NCBI RefSeq assembly: GCF_002865605.1
Contig: NZ_CP025583.1
Location: 2,522,501-2,586,500, forward strand
DNA from: Paracoccus jeotgali
GTDB taxonomy: Bacteria; Pseudomonadota; Alphaproteobacteria; Rhodobacterales; Rhodobacteraceae
DNA: 64,000 bases
Reading direction: 5' to 3'
Made by a program: the position numbers and the translations under genes. Numbering within the stretch: position 1 is the stretch's first letter; each line of letters opens with the position of its first letter. The notes beneath the pieces were generated by a model. It ran no database searches. It was not told where the DNA came from and was given only the letters and a program-made list of their open reading frames with translations. Shown here one piece after another: positions 20,292 through 29,196 of this stretch.

Positions 20292-21254
20292 TCAGGCCGC
20301 GTATTTCTGGACCGCGCCGCCCTGCTTGCACCAGTCGGCATACCAGCTGTCGAACAGCCGCAACTGCGCCTCGGCAAAGTTGCGCTGGCTGTCGGACAGG
20401 GCGTCGGTCTCGATGAAATGGGTGGCGAATTCCTTGTGGCCGCGCATCACCATCAGATGCTTGTAATACAGCACCAGATTCGGCCCCTCGTCAAAGGTGG
20501 ACAGCACCTTCAGCGCGTCGTCCAGCTCGCGGGCGCGGGCGCGGGCGTCGGCATCGCCGGCGGCGGCGGCCTTGCACAGCGCCACCAGATGCAGCACCTC
20601 GCGCGGCAGCACACAGCCGATCCCGGTGATCGAGCCGGTCGCGCCGCAGTTGACGAAGCCGTGATAGACGCAGGTGTCGACACCGACCATCAGCGTCACA
20701 TCCTCGTCGCGGCTGGTGATGGTCTCGGCGGCATAGCTCATGTCGGCGGCGCCGCCGAATTCCTTGAAGCCGATCAGGTTCGGATGCTCGGCGCGCAGTT
20801 CGAAGAACAGGTCGGCGCGGGTCGCAAAGCCGTAATGCGGGCTGTTATAGATCACCGCCGGCAGGTCGGGCGCGGCGGACAGGATCGCCTTGAAATGGTC
20901 GCGCTGCGCCGCGATGGACCCGCCCCGCGACAGCACACGCGGGATCAGCATCAGCCCCTGTGCGCCGACCTTGGCGGCATGGGCGGCATGGGCCACGGCC
21001 ATGCGGGTGTTGACCGCGCCGGTCCCGACCATGACCGGGACGCCGGCCTTGACCAGACGCTCGACGCCTTCCATCCGCTCGTCATCGGTCAGCAGCGGCC
21101 AGTCACCCATCGAGCCGCAATAGACGACGCCGGACATGCCGGCCTCCATCAGCATCTGCGCCTCGCGCACCAGACCGTCGAAATCCGGGGTCCGGTCGGG
21201 GTTGCAGGGCGTCATCAGCGCCGGGATCGTGCCCGAAAAGATGGTGGCGTTCAT
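20292..21254 (-). CDS. DapA-family aldolase/deaminase, probable pyrroline-4-hydroxy-2-carboxylate deaminase
   Basis: 320 residues of the N-acetylneuraminate lyase / dihydrodipicolinate synthase family. The Schiff-base lysine is Lys164 in IGFKEFGG and the conserved tyrosine Tyr136 in AVIYNSPHYG. In the hydroxyproline pathway a member of this family converts 1-pyrroline-4-hydroxy-2-carboxylate to 2-oxoglutarate semialdehyde plus ammonia; the surrounding epimerase, FAD oxidase and aldehyde dehydrogenase make that the best reading. It is downstream of the GntR gene but has its own 104-bp leader holding an operator-like repeat (21317-21329), so it can be transcribed separately. Confidence 0.85.
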   Translation of the reverse strand: MNATIFSGTIPALMTPCNPDRTPDFDGLVREAQMLMEAGMSGVVYCGSMGDWPLLTDDERMEGVERLVKAGVPVMVGTGAVNTRMAVAHAAHAAKVGAQGLMLIPRVLSRGGSIAAQRDHFKAILSAAPDLPAVIYNSPHYGFATRADLFFELRAEHPNLIGFKEFGGAADMSYAAETITSRDEDVTLMVGVDTCVYHGFVNCGATGSITGIGCVLPREVLHLVALCKAAAAGDADARARARELDDALKVLSTFDEGPNLVLYYKHLMVMRGHKEFATHFIETDALSDSQRNFAEAQLRLFDSWYADWCKQGGAVQKYAA

Positions 21255-21316
21255 CAGATCTCTCCTGTCGGTGGCGGGCCGCGCGATGCGCCCGAATCAT
21301 AGGCTCAGGACAGATA

Positions 21317-21329
21317 ATACATCGTGCAT
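21317..21329. promoter_or_regulatory. Operator-like inverted repeat, site 1
   Basis: Sequence ATACATCGTGCAT: half-site ATACA, 3-nt spacer, TGCAT (one mismatch to TGTAT). It lies 63 nt upstream of the DapA-like start codon. The same pattern recurs at 30097 and 31791, always in front of hydroxyproline genes, so it is a probable binding site of the adjacent GntR regulator. Confidence 0.6.
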
Positions 21330-21358
21330 TTTATTTGTCGACAGATTTAAGGCCGGCC

Positions 21359-22060
21359 CTAGAGCGGCATCGGCCGCCGCCGGTCCTCGGCGATCAGGCG
21401 CTGGATCTTGCGCACGATCTGGTCGGCATGCTGGCTGGACAGCGCGTCGGCGCGGTCGATATCGCGGGCCTCGATGGCGGCGATGATGTCGTCATGTTCG
21501 GTGACATAGACCTGCGGCAGACGATCCTCGAAGGACGAATAATAGATCCGCAGGATGCGCCGCCCCTCGTCCAGCAACCGGCTGAAGAGGCCCGCGTAAT
21601 AGGGGTTGCGCGCGGCGTCGCCGATGGCGGCGTGAAAGTCGCGGTTGGTGGCGATCATCGCCAGCGCGTCCTGCGCCTCGACCGCCGCCGCGAAGTCGCG
21701 CTGATGGGCGCGGATGGCGGCCAGATCGGCCTCGGTCCGGTATTCCGCCGCCAGCCGGCCGGTCACCCGATACATCAGCGTCAGCGCGTCGAAAAAGCTG
21801 TGCAGGTTCAGAAAGTCGATGTTCGACACCACGGTCGAGCGGTTGGGCAGGGTCGTGACCAGCCCCTCGCCCGCCAGCCGGACCAGCGCCTCGCGGATGG
21901 GCGTGCGCGACATCGACAGGCGCTCGGCCAGCTGGATCTCGTCGATGGGGCTGCCGGGGGGCAGGGTCAGGTCGATGATCTCGTCGCGCAGGATCTCGTA
22001 GACATAGCGGACGCCTTCGCCCCGCTTGCGCTCGGGCAGGGTCTGATCGGGTTTGGTCAT
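21359..22060 (-). CDS. GntR-family (FCD subfamily) regulator of the hydroxyproline genes
   Basis: 233 residues: winged HTH at about 20-85 (IQLAERLSMSRTPIREALVRL, quoted in part, is the typical GntR recognition region) and an FCD effector domain at about 95-225, with the metal-ligand pattern NRDFH, TEHDDI and SSQHAD. FCD proteins bind small carboxylates and usually repress. It is the last gene of the long minus-strand operon, 35 nt after the racemase homologue. Targets are inferred to be the three ATACA-N3-TGTAT-like sites in the block. Confidence 0.88.
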   Translation of the reverse strand: MTKPDQTLPERKRGEGVRYVYEILRDEIIDLTLPPGSPIDEIQLAERLSMSRTPIREALVRLAGEGLVTTLPNRSTVVSNIDFLNLHSFFDALTLMYRVTGRLAAEYRTEADLAAIRAHQRDFAAAVEAQDALAMIATNRDFHAAIGDAARNPYYAGLFSRLLDEGRRILRIYYSSFEDRLPQVYVTEHDDIIAAIEARDIDRADALSSQHADQIVRKIQRLIAEDRRRPMPL

Positions 22061-22095
22061 GGCGGTCTCTTGCGATTTAGGGAAGGGGCGGGGCG

Positions 22096-23139
22096 TCAGC
22101 GCGCGCCCCAGCTATCGGAAAGCCGATAGCCTTGCGGCCAGGGGTCGTCGGGGTCAAGCATGTGCTGGTGGATGCCGGTGATCCAGCCCCGGCCCGAGAT
22201 TTCGGGCAGGATCGCCGCGCGCTCGCCCAGCGTCGTCGTGCCCACGATCCGCCCGCCAAAGCTGGACCCGATCAGCGAGGTGGCGGTCAGGTGGTCGGCC
22301 GCCGTCATCTCGCCCCGCGCATGCAGCAGCGCCATCCGCGCCGACAGCGCCGTGCCGGTGGGCGAGCGATCGACCTTGCCGGGCTGGATGGCGACGGCGG
22401 CGGTCGTCTGCAGATCAAGACCGCCCTCATGCGTCTCGCGCTGCGTGATCGGCCCGGCGAACAGGCAAAAGCTGAAATGCCGCCAGTCGGGCAGCGTCGG
22501 GTGGCGGAACTGCAGCTGCGCATTGGCGGCATTGGTGATCCGCACGCCCAACCGGGCGATGTCATGCGCCTCGTCCGGGGTCATGGCGAAGCCCATCGCG
22601 GCGGCGTCCACGACCACGAAGCTGTCGCCGCCAAAGGCGGTGTCCACGGTCAGCGAACCCACGCCCTCGACCTCGATCCGCTGATCCAGATCGCCGGCAA
22701 AGCTGGGCAGGTTCTGCACAAAGATGCGCCGCGCCTTGCCGTTGTCGCATTCGGCCCGCACCCGCACCAGCCCGCCGGGGGCTTCCAGCACCAGATGCGT
22801 TTCGGGCTCCTGCATCGGGATCAGCCCGCCATCCAGCAGCACCGTCGCCACGCAGATCGAGTTCGAGCCGGACATCGGCGGCGTGTCCTCGGGTTCCATG
22901 ATGATGAAGGCGGCATCGGCCTGCGGGTCTTTCGGCGGCACCAGCAGGTTGACATGGCGAAAGACGCCGCCGCGCGGTTCGTTCAGGACAAAGTTGCGCA
23001 GGCGCTGATCGCTGGCGATGTGGCGGCTTTGCTCCCAGATGGTCGCGCCGGGGGGCGGCAGGACGCCGCCCACGATGACGTCGCCGACCTCGCCCTCGGC
23101 ATGGGCCGAGATGACATGGATGGTCTTGCTGCTGCGCAT
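22096..23139 (-). CDS. Proline-racemase-family protein with Ser/Thr in place of both catalytic Cys
   Basis: 347 residues, clearly homologous along its length to the epimerase at 24830-25831. The first catalytic motif MCGHGTIG is replaced by MSGSNSIC (Ser90) and the second, [10 protein letters not shown], by [10 protein letters not shown] (Thr261). In the family, Cys/Cys enzymes are racemases/epimerases and Cys/Thr enzymes are trans-3-hydroxy-L-proline dehydratases; loss of both cysteines argues against racemisation. Its start overlaps the aconitase X stop by 1 nt (TGATG), so the two are co-translated and probably act on the same 3-hydroxyproline route. A dehydratase or an altered epimerase are both possible; activity cannot be fixed from sequence. 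Confidence 0.8.
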   Translation of the reverse strand: MRSSKTIHVISAHAEGEVGDVIVGGVLPPPGATIWEQSRHIASDQRLRNFVLNEPRGGVFRHVNLLVPPKDPQADAAFIIMEPEDTPPMSGSNSICVATVLLDGGLIPMQEPETHLVLEAPGGLVRVRAECDNGKARRIFVQNLPSFAGDLDQRIEVEGVGSLTVDTAFGGDSFVVVDAAAMGFAMTPDEAHDIARLGVRITNAANAQLQFRHPTLPDWRHFSFCLFAGPITQRETHEGGLDLQTTAAVAIQPGKVDRSPTGTALSARMALLHARGEMTAADHLTATSLIGSSFGGRIVGTTTLGERAAILPEISGRGWITGIHQHMLDPDDPWPQGYRLSDSWGAR

Positions 23140-24833
23140 CAGGCGGTCCTTTCATCGGCGCGAAGCCATTCCGGCAGGTCGGCGGCGCGCTCGGTCAGCG
23201 CGGCCTGCGCGCAGTCGCGCAGACTGCCGAAGCGCAGCTTGCGGCCCGACAGGCCCGGCCCATAATGAGCGTATTTGCCCGAATTGGTCATCACGGCGGT
23301 GGTGTCGGGCGGAAACACCGGCTCGGTCATGGAACACCAGCAGAGATCGGGCAGCAGCTGCACGCCCGCCTTGTGCAGCGCCTCGGCGGTGCCATCGGCC
23401 AGCTCTGCGATCACGCCGCGCCCGGTGGTCACGATGGTCGGCACCTGCACGCGCTGCCCGTCCAGCAGCGCGGCGAGGCGGCGACATTCGCGGGCCGAGG
23501 CGTGGGGGCTGCCGATGGCGACGAGATCGACCCGGCCGGGGCCGTGGTTCAGAGACTGCCAGGCGCGGGCCAGATCGTCGCGGCTGACGGCGTGGTGCGG
23601 CGCCTCGGGCAGCGGCGGCAGATGCGCCTCGGGCGTCACCCCGGCCACATGCAGCATCGGCGCGGCCGAGGTGGTGCCGAAGGCCGCGCAGATCGCGCGC
23701 AGATCGTCGGTTGAGGGCTTCAGCCCCTCCAGCCCGCGCAGCAGCGGCACCGCGTCCGGCGACAGCAGCCCCGCCAGATGCCCGACCAGCGGCCACAGCG
23801 CGTCATCGGCGGCGTCCGGCGCGGCGATCTGCAAGACGCAGCCGGGCCGCCGCGCCGCGTCCAGATAGACCCCGGCCAGCGGCGCGCGCCCGGTCAGCGC
23901 GATGCAGAGGTCGAGATAGTCGGGATGCTTGGGCGTCCGTGCGCCCAGCACGGTATTGGCATAGACGACGGCGTTCGATTCCGCCCAGGCGATCATCTCG
24001 CCCGCTTTCGGCAGGTCATCCAGCTGATAGGGCGCGCAGGTAAAGCTGGGGCGGCAGCCCATCGCGGTATAGGCATCGGCCAGCCGCGCCGCCTGTCCGC
24101 CGAAGACCGGCGGCACGCCTTGCTGCTGCCAGTTCTGGCGGTCGACCGAGATCGCGTTGATGGTCGTGGGAATCCGCACCTGCGCCCCCATCGCCGCCAG
24201 CTTTTCGGCAAAGATCAGATTGGCCTGATTGGCGAGGATGGTGCCGTCGACATGGCCGCGGGTCACGTCGATCAGCCGCGACGCCCCCTGCAGGCGCGCC
24301 ATGCGCAGGATCACCTGCATGGCCAGCGCCGCAGCCGGCCCGGCCTCGCCCGCCAGCACGGCGCGGTCGGTGGGGGACAGCGCGGGTTCGGGCTGCGCCG
24401 GCTCGGTCAGGGGCAGCGTCACGGGGTCGGCGCCATGGCCGATGATCGCGTCCTCGGTGATCTCGATGCTGTCGCAGCGGGACAGGCGCGTGAACGCCTT
24501 GGGCCCGGCCCGCAGCACCGGGACCGGGCGGTCAAAGACCAGCGCCGCGACCAGGGCGCCCAGCGTCGCCACGTCCTCGTGCTCGGCAAAGATCAGCGCG
24601 GCGGGGGCGCAGCCGTTCAGCGCCAGTTCCAGCATCGTCCCCGACCCGGAGCACGACCCCCGGCTGTTCGGCATCAGCACCACCCGCCCCGCCATCGCCT
24701 CGCCACAGGCCGGGTGCTGGGCGTCGATCACCCGCCCGCTGTCAGGATCGACCCCGCCCCAGAAGCTGAGGCCGGTCTGCATCGCCAGAACCGGCCCCCG
24801 GCCGGTGCCGGGCAGGATGCGGGACGCGGTCAT
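23139..24833 (-). CDS. Aconitase X, probable cis-3-hydroxy-L-proline dehydratase
   Basis: 564 residues, a fusion of the small swivel domain (about 1-135; [21 protein letters not shown], quoted in part) and the large AcnX catalytic domain (about 150-560), the arrangement of bacterial type I AcnX. Characterised members dehydrate cis-3-hydroxy-L-proline to 1-pyrroline-2-carboxylate using an Fe-S cofactor. Cysteines in [25 protein letters not shown] and LCWCSM are candidates for cluster ligands, not assigned here. It overlaps the epimerase stop by 4 nt (ATGA) and the racemase homologue start by 1 nt. A reductase for its product is encoded at 31839. Confidence 0.88.
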   Translation of the reverse strand: MTASRILPGTGRGPVLAMQTGLSFWGGVDPDSGRVIDAQHPACGEAMAGRVVLMPNSRGSCSGSGTMLELALNGCAPAALIFAEHEDVATLGALVAALVFDRPVPVLRAGPKAFTRLSRCDSIEITEDAIIGHGADPVTLPLTEPAQPEPALSPTDRAVLAGEAGPAAALAMQVILRMARLQGASRLIDVTRGHVDGTILANQANLIFAEKLAAMGAQVRIPTTINAISVDRQNWQQQGVPPVFGGQAARLADAYTAMGCRPSFTCAPYQLDDLPKAGEMIAWAESNAVVYANTVLGARTPKHPDYLDLCIALTGRAPLAGVYLDAARRPGCVLQIAAPDAADDALWPLVGHLAGLLSPDAVPLLRGLEGLKPSTDDLRAICAAFGTTSAAPMLHVAGVTPEAHLPPLPEAPHHAVSRDDLARAWQSLNHGPGRVDLVAIGSPHASARECRRLAALLDGQRVQVPTIVTTGRGVIAELADGTAEALHKAGVQLLPDLCWCSMTEPVFPPDTTAVMTNSGKYAHYGPGLSGRKLRFGSLRDCAQAALTERAADLPEWLRADERTA

Positions 24834-25831
24834 GACACGACGAAGCCATGCGCAAACGGGTCGCGGTCGTCGATGAAGATGGTGTTGTAACCCGTCATCC
24901 GCGCCCAGCCCGCGATCGAGGGGATGATCGCGGGGCGTCCCGCGACGGTGGTTTCAGCCTCGACCCGGCCCTTGAAGATGCTGCCGATGATGGATTCGTG
25001 CCAGAACTCGTCCCCCGGCTTCAGCGTGCCGCGCGCCGCCAGCTGCGCCATGCGGGCCGAGGTGCCGGTGCCGCAGGGGCTGCGGTCGATGGCCTTGTCG
25101 CCGTAAAAGACGGCGTTGCGGGCATGGGCGCCCGGAACCGTCGGCGCGCCGGTCCACAGGATATGGGATAGCCCGTTGATCGCCGGATGCTCGGGGTGGG
25201 TGAATTCGTATTTCTCGTTCAGCGCGGCGCGCAGGCGGGGCGACAGCCCGACCAGCTGAGTGGCGGTGAAATCGGCCATGTCGCGAAAGCTGTTCTGCGG
25301 CTCGACAATGGCGTAGAAATTGCCGCCGTAAGCCACGTCCACGACGACCTCGCCCAGACCTTCAACCTGCGCGGTCAGCCCCTCGGCGTAAAGAAAGCCG
25401 GGGACGTTGGTCAGCCGCACCTCTTCGACAAAGCGGCCGTCCTGGCGATAGGCGATGTCGACGCGCCCGGCGGGGGTCTCGATCGCCAGCCGGCCGGGGC
25501 TGCGCGGGTGGATCAGCCCGTTCTCGATCCCCATGGTTATGGTGCCGATGGTGCCGTGGCCGCACATCGGCAGGCAGCCCGAGGTCTCGATGAACAGCAC
25601 CGCGATGTCGCAATCCTCGCGCGTCGGCGGATAGAGGATGCTGCCCGACATCATGTCATGGCCGCGCGGCTCGAACATCAGCCCGGTGCGGATCCAGTCG
25701 TAGTCGCGCAGGAAATGGGCCCGCTTTTCCAGCATGTCGGCCCCGCGCAAAGGCGGCGCACCGCCCGCGACAAGGCGGACCGGGTTGCCGCAGGTGTGGC
25801 CGTCGATGCAGGAGAAGGTGTGTGTCGCCAT
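24830..25831 (-). CDS. 4-Hydroxyproline 2-epimerase
   Basis: 333 residues, the standard size. Both catalytic cysteines are present: Cys90 in PMCGHGTIG and Cys253 in [10 protein letters not shown]. It would convert trans-4-hydroxy-L-proline to cis-4-hydroxy-D-proline, the first step of the bacterial pathway; neighbours support 4-hydroxyproline over proline as the substrate. The ATG at 25831 (starting [19 protein letters not shown]) is chosen over one 24 nt upstream, because it gives the family N-terminus and sits 4 nt after the FAD-oxidase stop. Confidence 0.93.
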   Translation of the reverse strand: MATHTFSCIDGHTCGNPVRLVAGGAPPLRGADMLEKRAHFLRDYDWIRTGLMFEPRGHDMMSGSILYPPTREDCDIAVLFIETSGCLPMCGHGTIGTITMGIENGLIHPRSPGRLAIETPAGRVDIAYRQDGRFVEEVRLTNVPGFLYAEGLTAQVEGLGEVVVDVAYGGNFYAIVEPQNSFRDMADFTATQLVGLSPRLRAALNEKYEFTHPEHPAINGLSHILWTGAPTVPGAHARNAVFYGDKAIDRSPCGTGTSARMAQLAARGTLKPGDEFWHESIIGSIFKGRVEAETTVAGRPAIIPSIAGWARMTGYNTIFIDDRDPFAHGFVVS

Positions 25832-25835
25832 GGGA

Positions 25836-27065
25836 TCAGAACCGCGATGCAGCAAAGGGTGAAATGTCGATGGCGGGCGGCTGGCCGGTAACCAGATCGC
25901 CGACCAGCCGGGCCATGGCGGCGGATTGGGTCAGCCCCAGATGGCCGTTGCCAAAGGCATAGATGACGCGGTCGCCCGCGCGCGAGGGGCCGATGACCGG
26001 CAGCGTGTCGGGCAGGGTCGGGCGGAAACCCATCCATTGTCGCCCGTTCGAGGTGTCGAGTTCGGGCAGGAACGCCTTGGCCTTGTCCAGCATCGCCTGC
26101 GCGCGGCGATAGTTCGGCGGCGCCTCTAGCCCGCCCAGTTCGACCGCGCCGCCGACGCGGATGCCGTCATCCAGCCGCGTGACCATGAAGCCATGCCCGC
26201 CAAAGGTCAGCTGCACCCGCAGATCGACCGCGTCCACCGGCAGGGTGGTGTTATAGCCGCGCTCGGTCTCCAGCGGGATGCGGTCGCCCAGACTGCGGGC
26301 GATGCGGTGGGAATGGGCGCCTGCCGCCAGCACCACGCGCGGGGCGGCGGGCTGGCCGTCGATATGAACCATCTCGCCAACGACCCCCAGCTGGCTGACC
26401 GCCGCCTGTTCCAGCCGCCCGCCCTGCCCGACAAAGCGTTCGGCCAGCGCCAGCGTGTAATCCTTGGGGTCCGAAATCGACCAATAGGAGGGCGTAAAGG
26501 TGCCGCTGATGAAGCGCGGGGCAAGGCCGGGCTGGATATCGTCCATCTCGGCCCGGGTCAGGTGGCGAAAGCCGATGCCGTGGCGTTCGCGCGCCTCCCA
26601 TGCGGGCAGGTTGGCGCGGAACTCGCGCTCGGATTCGTAGGGCTGCAGGTTGCCGTATTTGCGCAGCAGGTTGCTGTGGCCATTGGCCTGCAGGAACGGT
26701 TCCAGCTCGGTCCGGGCCAGATCCATCAGGGCGGTCTGCGCCTCGGTCGAGTGGCGCATCCGGCCCGGCAGCGAGGCCATGGCGAAACGCATCATCCACG
26801 GCGCGATCCGCGCCGCATAGCGCGGCGGCACGGTCAGCGGCCCCAGCGGGTCCAGCAGCCAGCGCGGCGCCTTCATCAGCGTCGCGGGCGAGGCCAGCGG
26901 CATGATCTCGGAAAAGGCAAAGCAGCTTGCGTTCCCGGCCGAGGCACCGGCCGCCGGCCCCTCGCGGTCGATCACCGTCACCGACAGCCCGCGCCCCTGC
27001 AGGCCCAGCGCCGCCGACAGACCGACGACGCCAGCGCCGATCACGATCACATCCGGTTGTGACAT
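25836..27065 (-). CDS. FAD-dependent D-amino-acid oxidoreductase, probable cis-4-hydroxy-D-proline dehydrogenase
   Basis: 409 residues of the DAO/DadA family: dinucleotide-binding VIVIGAGVVGLSAA at 6-19, the GNASCF FAD loop, VVLAAGAHSHRIAR, and a C-terminal GNGHLGLTQ motif. In the operon between transporter and epimerase it would oxidise cis-4-hydroxy-D-proline to 1-pyrroline-4-hydroxy-2-carboxylate, passing electrons to the respiratory chain or oxygen. 9 nt downstream of the ABC ATPase gene and 4 nt upstream of the epimerase. A general D-amino-acid dehydrogenase is the alternative, less likely from context. Confidence 0.88.
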   Translation of the reverse strand: MSQPDVIVIGAGVVGLSAALGLQGRGLSVTVIDREGPAAGASAGNASCFAFSEIMPLASPATLMKAPRWLLDPLGPLTVPPRYAARIAPWMMRFAMASLPGRMRHSTEAQTALMDLARTELEPFLQANGHSNLLRKYGNLQPYESEREFRANLPAWEARERHGIGFRHLTRAEMDDIQPGLAPRFISGTFTPSYWSISDPKDYTLALAERFVGQGGRLEQAAVSQLGVVGEMVHIDGQPAAPRVVLAAGAHSHRIARSLGDRIPLETERGYNTTLPVDAVDLRVQLTFGGHGFMVTRLDDGIRVGGAVELGGLEAPPNYRRAQAMLDKAKAFLPELDTSNGRQWMGFRPTLPDTLPVIGPSRAGDRVIYAFGNGHLGLTQSAAMARLVGDLVTGQPPAIDISPFAASRF

Positions 27066-27074
27066 GGCGAACCC

Positions 27075-27797
27075 CTAATGCGTCGCGGCCAGGAACTTTT
27101 GCAGCTCGGGATGGGCCGGGCTGCCGAAAAGCTCGGCCGGGGGGGCGATTTCGGCCATCACGCCCTGATGGAAGAAGGCCACCCGGTCGGACACCTCGCG
27201 GGCGAATTTCATCTCATGCGTGACGCAGATCATGGTCATGCCCTCGGCCGCCAGCAGGCGCAGCGTGTCCAGCACCTCGCCCACAAGCTGCGGGTCCAGC
27301 GCCGACGTCACCTCGTCGAACAGCATGTAATCGGGCGACATGGCCAGCGCGCGGGCGATCGCCATGCGCTGCTGCTGCCCGCCCGACAGCCGGCCCGGAT
27401 AGACGTCCAGCTTGTCGGCGAGGCCGACATGCGTCAGCTGCTTGACCGCCATCTCTCGCGCTTCTTCCTTGGACTGGCCCAGCACCTTGCGGGGGCCCAG
27501 CATGACGTTCTCGATCACGCTCAGATGCGGAAAGGCGTTCCATTGCTGGAAGACGATGCCGATCTTGCGGCGCAGCTTGTTGAGGTCGGTGGACTTGGCG
27601 TGAACCTCGGTCCCGTCGACCAAGATGCGGCCGGAATCGATGGGCTCCAGCCCGTTGATGCAGGTCAGCAGCGTCGATTTGCCCGATCCCGAGCCGCCGA
27701 TCACGGTCAGCACCTCGCCGTTCTGCACGGTCAGGTCGATGCCCTTCAACACCTCGAGCGTGCCGAAAGATTTGCGGACGTTTTCGATCTCAATCAT
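27075..27797 (-). CDS. Polar amino acid ABC transporter, ATP-binding subunit
   Basis: 240 residues, HisP/GlnQ type. Walker A IGGSGSGKSTLL, Q-loop VFQQWNAFPHLSV, signature LSGGQQQRMAIARAL, Walker B MLFDEVTSALDP and switch His in CVTHEMKFA are all intact. It powers the two permeases encoded upstream, with the binding protein at 29197. It overlaps the preceding permease by 8 nt. Substrate is inferred from the operon to be hydroxyproline or proline betaine-like compounds. Confidence 0.9.
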   Translation of the reverse strand: MIEIENVRKSFGTLEVLKGIDLTVQNGEVLTVIGGSGSGKSTLLTCINGLEPIDSGRILVDGTEVHAKSTDLNKLRRKIGIVFQQWNAFPHLSVIENVMLGPRKVLGQSKEEAREMAVKQLTHVGLADKLDVYPGRLSGGQQQRMAIARALAMSPDYMLFDEVTSALDPQLVGEVLDTLRLLAAEGMTMICVTHEMKFAREVSDRVAFFHQGVMAEIAPPAELFGSPAHPELQKFLAATH

Positions 27798-28443
27798 TGG
27801 ACCACCGTCTTTCGAGATAGCCGCCGAACCGCGCGACGGGGAAACTGATGATGAAATAGAACGCGCCGCAGATGGCCAGCAGCAGCAGCGGTTCCTGAAG
27901 CCGGGTGATCAGGATCTGGGTCGATTTCAGCAGCTCGGTCACCTGCACGACATAGACCAGCGCCGAATCCTTCATCACCCCCAGCGCCAGCCCGATCCAG
28001 CTTGGCAGCGCCACCCGCGTCGCCAGCGGCATGACGATGTAACGCATGTCCTGCCCCCAGCTCAGCCCGATGGACCGGGACGCGCGGCGCAGGGTCAGCG
28101 GCACCGATTCGATCCCGCCGCGCACGATCTCGGCGCAATAGGCCGAGCAATACATGGTCAGCACCATGCAGGCGACGGTCAGCCCCGACAGCCCCAGCTT
28201 CAGCACCATGCCGAGGAAGGCATAGGTCAGCACAAGCTGGATCAGCAGCGGGATCGACCGGAAGATGTCCAGCACAAAGGTCAGCGGCGCGGCCCAGACC
28301 GGGCCGATCTGATAGCGGATCACCCCGAACAGGATGCCCAGCACGGTGCCGAAAAAGACCGAGATCACGGTGACGAAGATCGTCATTCCGGCGCCCTTGG
28401 CCAGAAAGATCAGGTCGTTCGCGTTGATGGCGGTATCGAACAT
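27790..28443 (-). CDS. Polar amino acid ABC transporter, permease 2
   Basis: 217 residues, His/Glu/Gln/Arg/opine permease family, with about five hydrophobic helices and the EAA-loop region EIVRGGIESVPLTLRRASRSIG (quoted in part). The reading frame extends upstream to 28491, but the ATG at 28443 gives the family N-terminus (MFDTAINANDL) and begins 10 nt after the stop of permease 1. Pairs with permease 1 as a heterodimer in the inner membrane. Confidence 0.88.
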   Translation of the reverse strand: MFDTAINANDLIFLAKGAGMTIFVTVISVFFGTVLGILFGVIRYQIGPVWAAPLTFVLDIFRSIPLLIQLVLTYAFLGMVLKLGLSGLTVACMVLTMYCSAYCAEIVRGGIESVPLTLRRASRSIGLSWGQDMRYIVMPLATRVALPSWIGLALGVMKDSALVYVVQVTELLKSTQILITRLQEPLLLLAICGAFYFIISFPVARFGGYLERRWSND

Positions 28444-28453
28444 CGCGGCCCCC

Positions 28454-29119
28454 TTAATACCGGAACAGGCGCCGCGCGAGCAGGCGCGCACCGATCTGGA
28501 TGATCTTGACGATGAAATAGAAGATGACTGCGGCCAGCGCGAACAGCTCGAAGGTGCGGAAGGTCAGCGCGTTCAGATCCTGCGTGACGCCGTACAGATC
28601 CTTGTTCAGCCCCACCGTGACCCCGAGCGAGGTCATCAGCACGGCCCAGACCATCTGATTGGTGATGGTCGGAAACGAGATCCGCAGCATCTGCGGCACG
28701 ACGATGTAACGGAACGCCTGAATCCGCGTCATGCCCAGCGACCAGCCGGCGCGGGCCTGCGTGTCGGGAATGCCCTTCAGCGCGCCGCGGAAGTTCTCGG
28801 CCAGATAACCGGCATTGTTGAAGGTGATGCCCAGCAGCAGCGAACTGTAGGGGCTAAGATGCAGGCCCAGCCCGGCCAGCCCGAAATGCGCCATATAGAT
28901 CTGGAACAGCGCCGGCGTGTTGCGCGCGACCTCGACCCAGGTGGTGGCGATGCCCTTCAGGACGCGGCTGTTGGATTGCCGGAACAGGGTCAACGTGATG
29001 GCCAGCAGGATCCCGATGACCATGGACAGGATCGCGATCTGCATGGTGACAAGCGCACCATCCAGCATCTGCGGAAGCTTGGCGTAGGCCTGCTTCCACT
29101 GGAAGGTATAATTGAACAT
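28454..29119 (-). CDS. Polar amino acid ABC transporter, permease 1
   Basis: 221 residues, same family as the next permease, with the EAA region AENFRGALKGIPDTQARAGWSLG (quoted in part) and five predicted helices. It starts 77 nt after the binding-protein gene; that gap holds a very stable hairpin (29152-29187). Confidence 0.88.
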   Translation of the reverse strand: MFNYTFQWKQAYAKLPQMLDGALVTMQIAILSMVIGILLAITLTLFRQSNSRVLKGIATTWVEVARNTPALFQIYMAHFGLAGLGLHLSPYSSLLLGITFNNAGYLAENFRGALKGIPDTQARAGWSLGMTRIQAFRYIVVPQMLRISFPTITNQMVWAVLMTSLGVTVGLNKDLYGVTQDLNALTFRTFELFALAAVIFYFIVKIIQIGARLLARRLFRY

Positions 29120-29151
29120 GACGGCCCCAAGGCGTTCGCGTGTCAGTGGTG

Positions 29152-29187
29152 CCGGGCGGCGGCGCGCGGGGCGCGCACGCCGCCCGG
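29152..29187 (-). promoter_or_regulatory. Intercistronic stem-loop after the binding-protein gene
   Basis: Outer stem CCGGGCGGCG / CGCCGCCCGG (10 bp) enclosing a second stem GCGCGC / GCGCGC with a GGG loop and one bulged A. It sits between the binding-protein stop (29197) and the first permease start (29119) with no T-run, so it is more likely an mRNA-stabilising or partial-termination element that raises the binding-protein level. Confidence 0.55.
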
Positions 29188-29196
29188 GTCAGCCCG

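Noticed and set aside
24830..25855. Upstream ATG at 25855 for the 4-hydroxyproline epimerase
   Set aside because: It would add eight residues unlike the family and overlap the FAD-oxidase gene by 20 nt; the ATG at 25831 fits both family and spacing.
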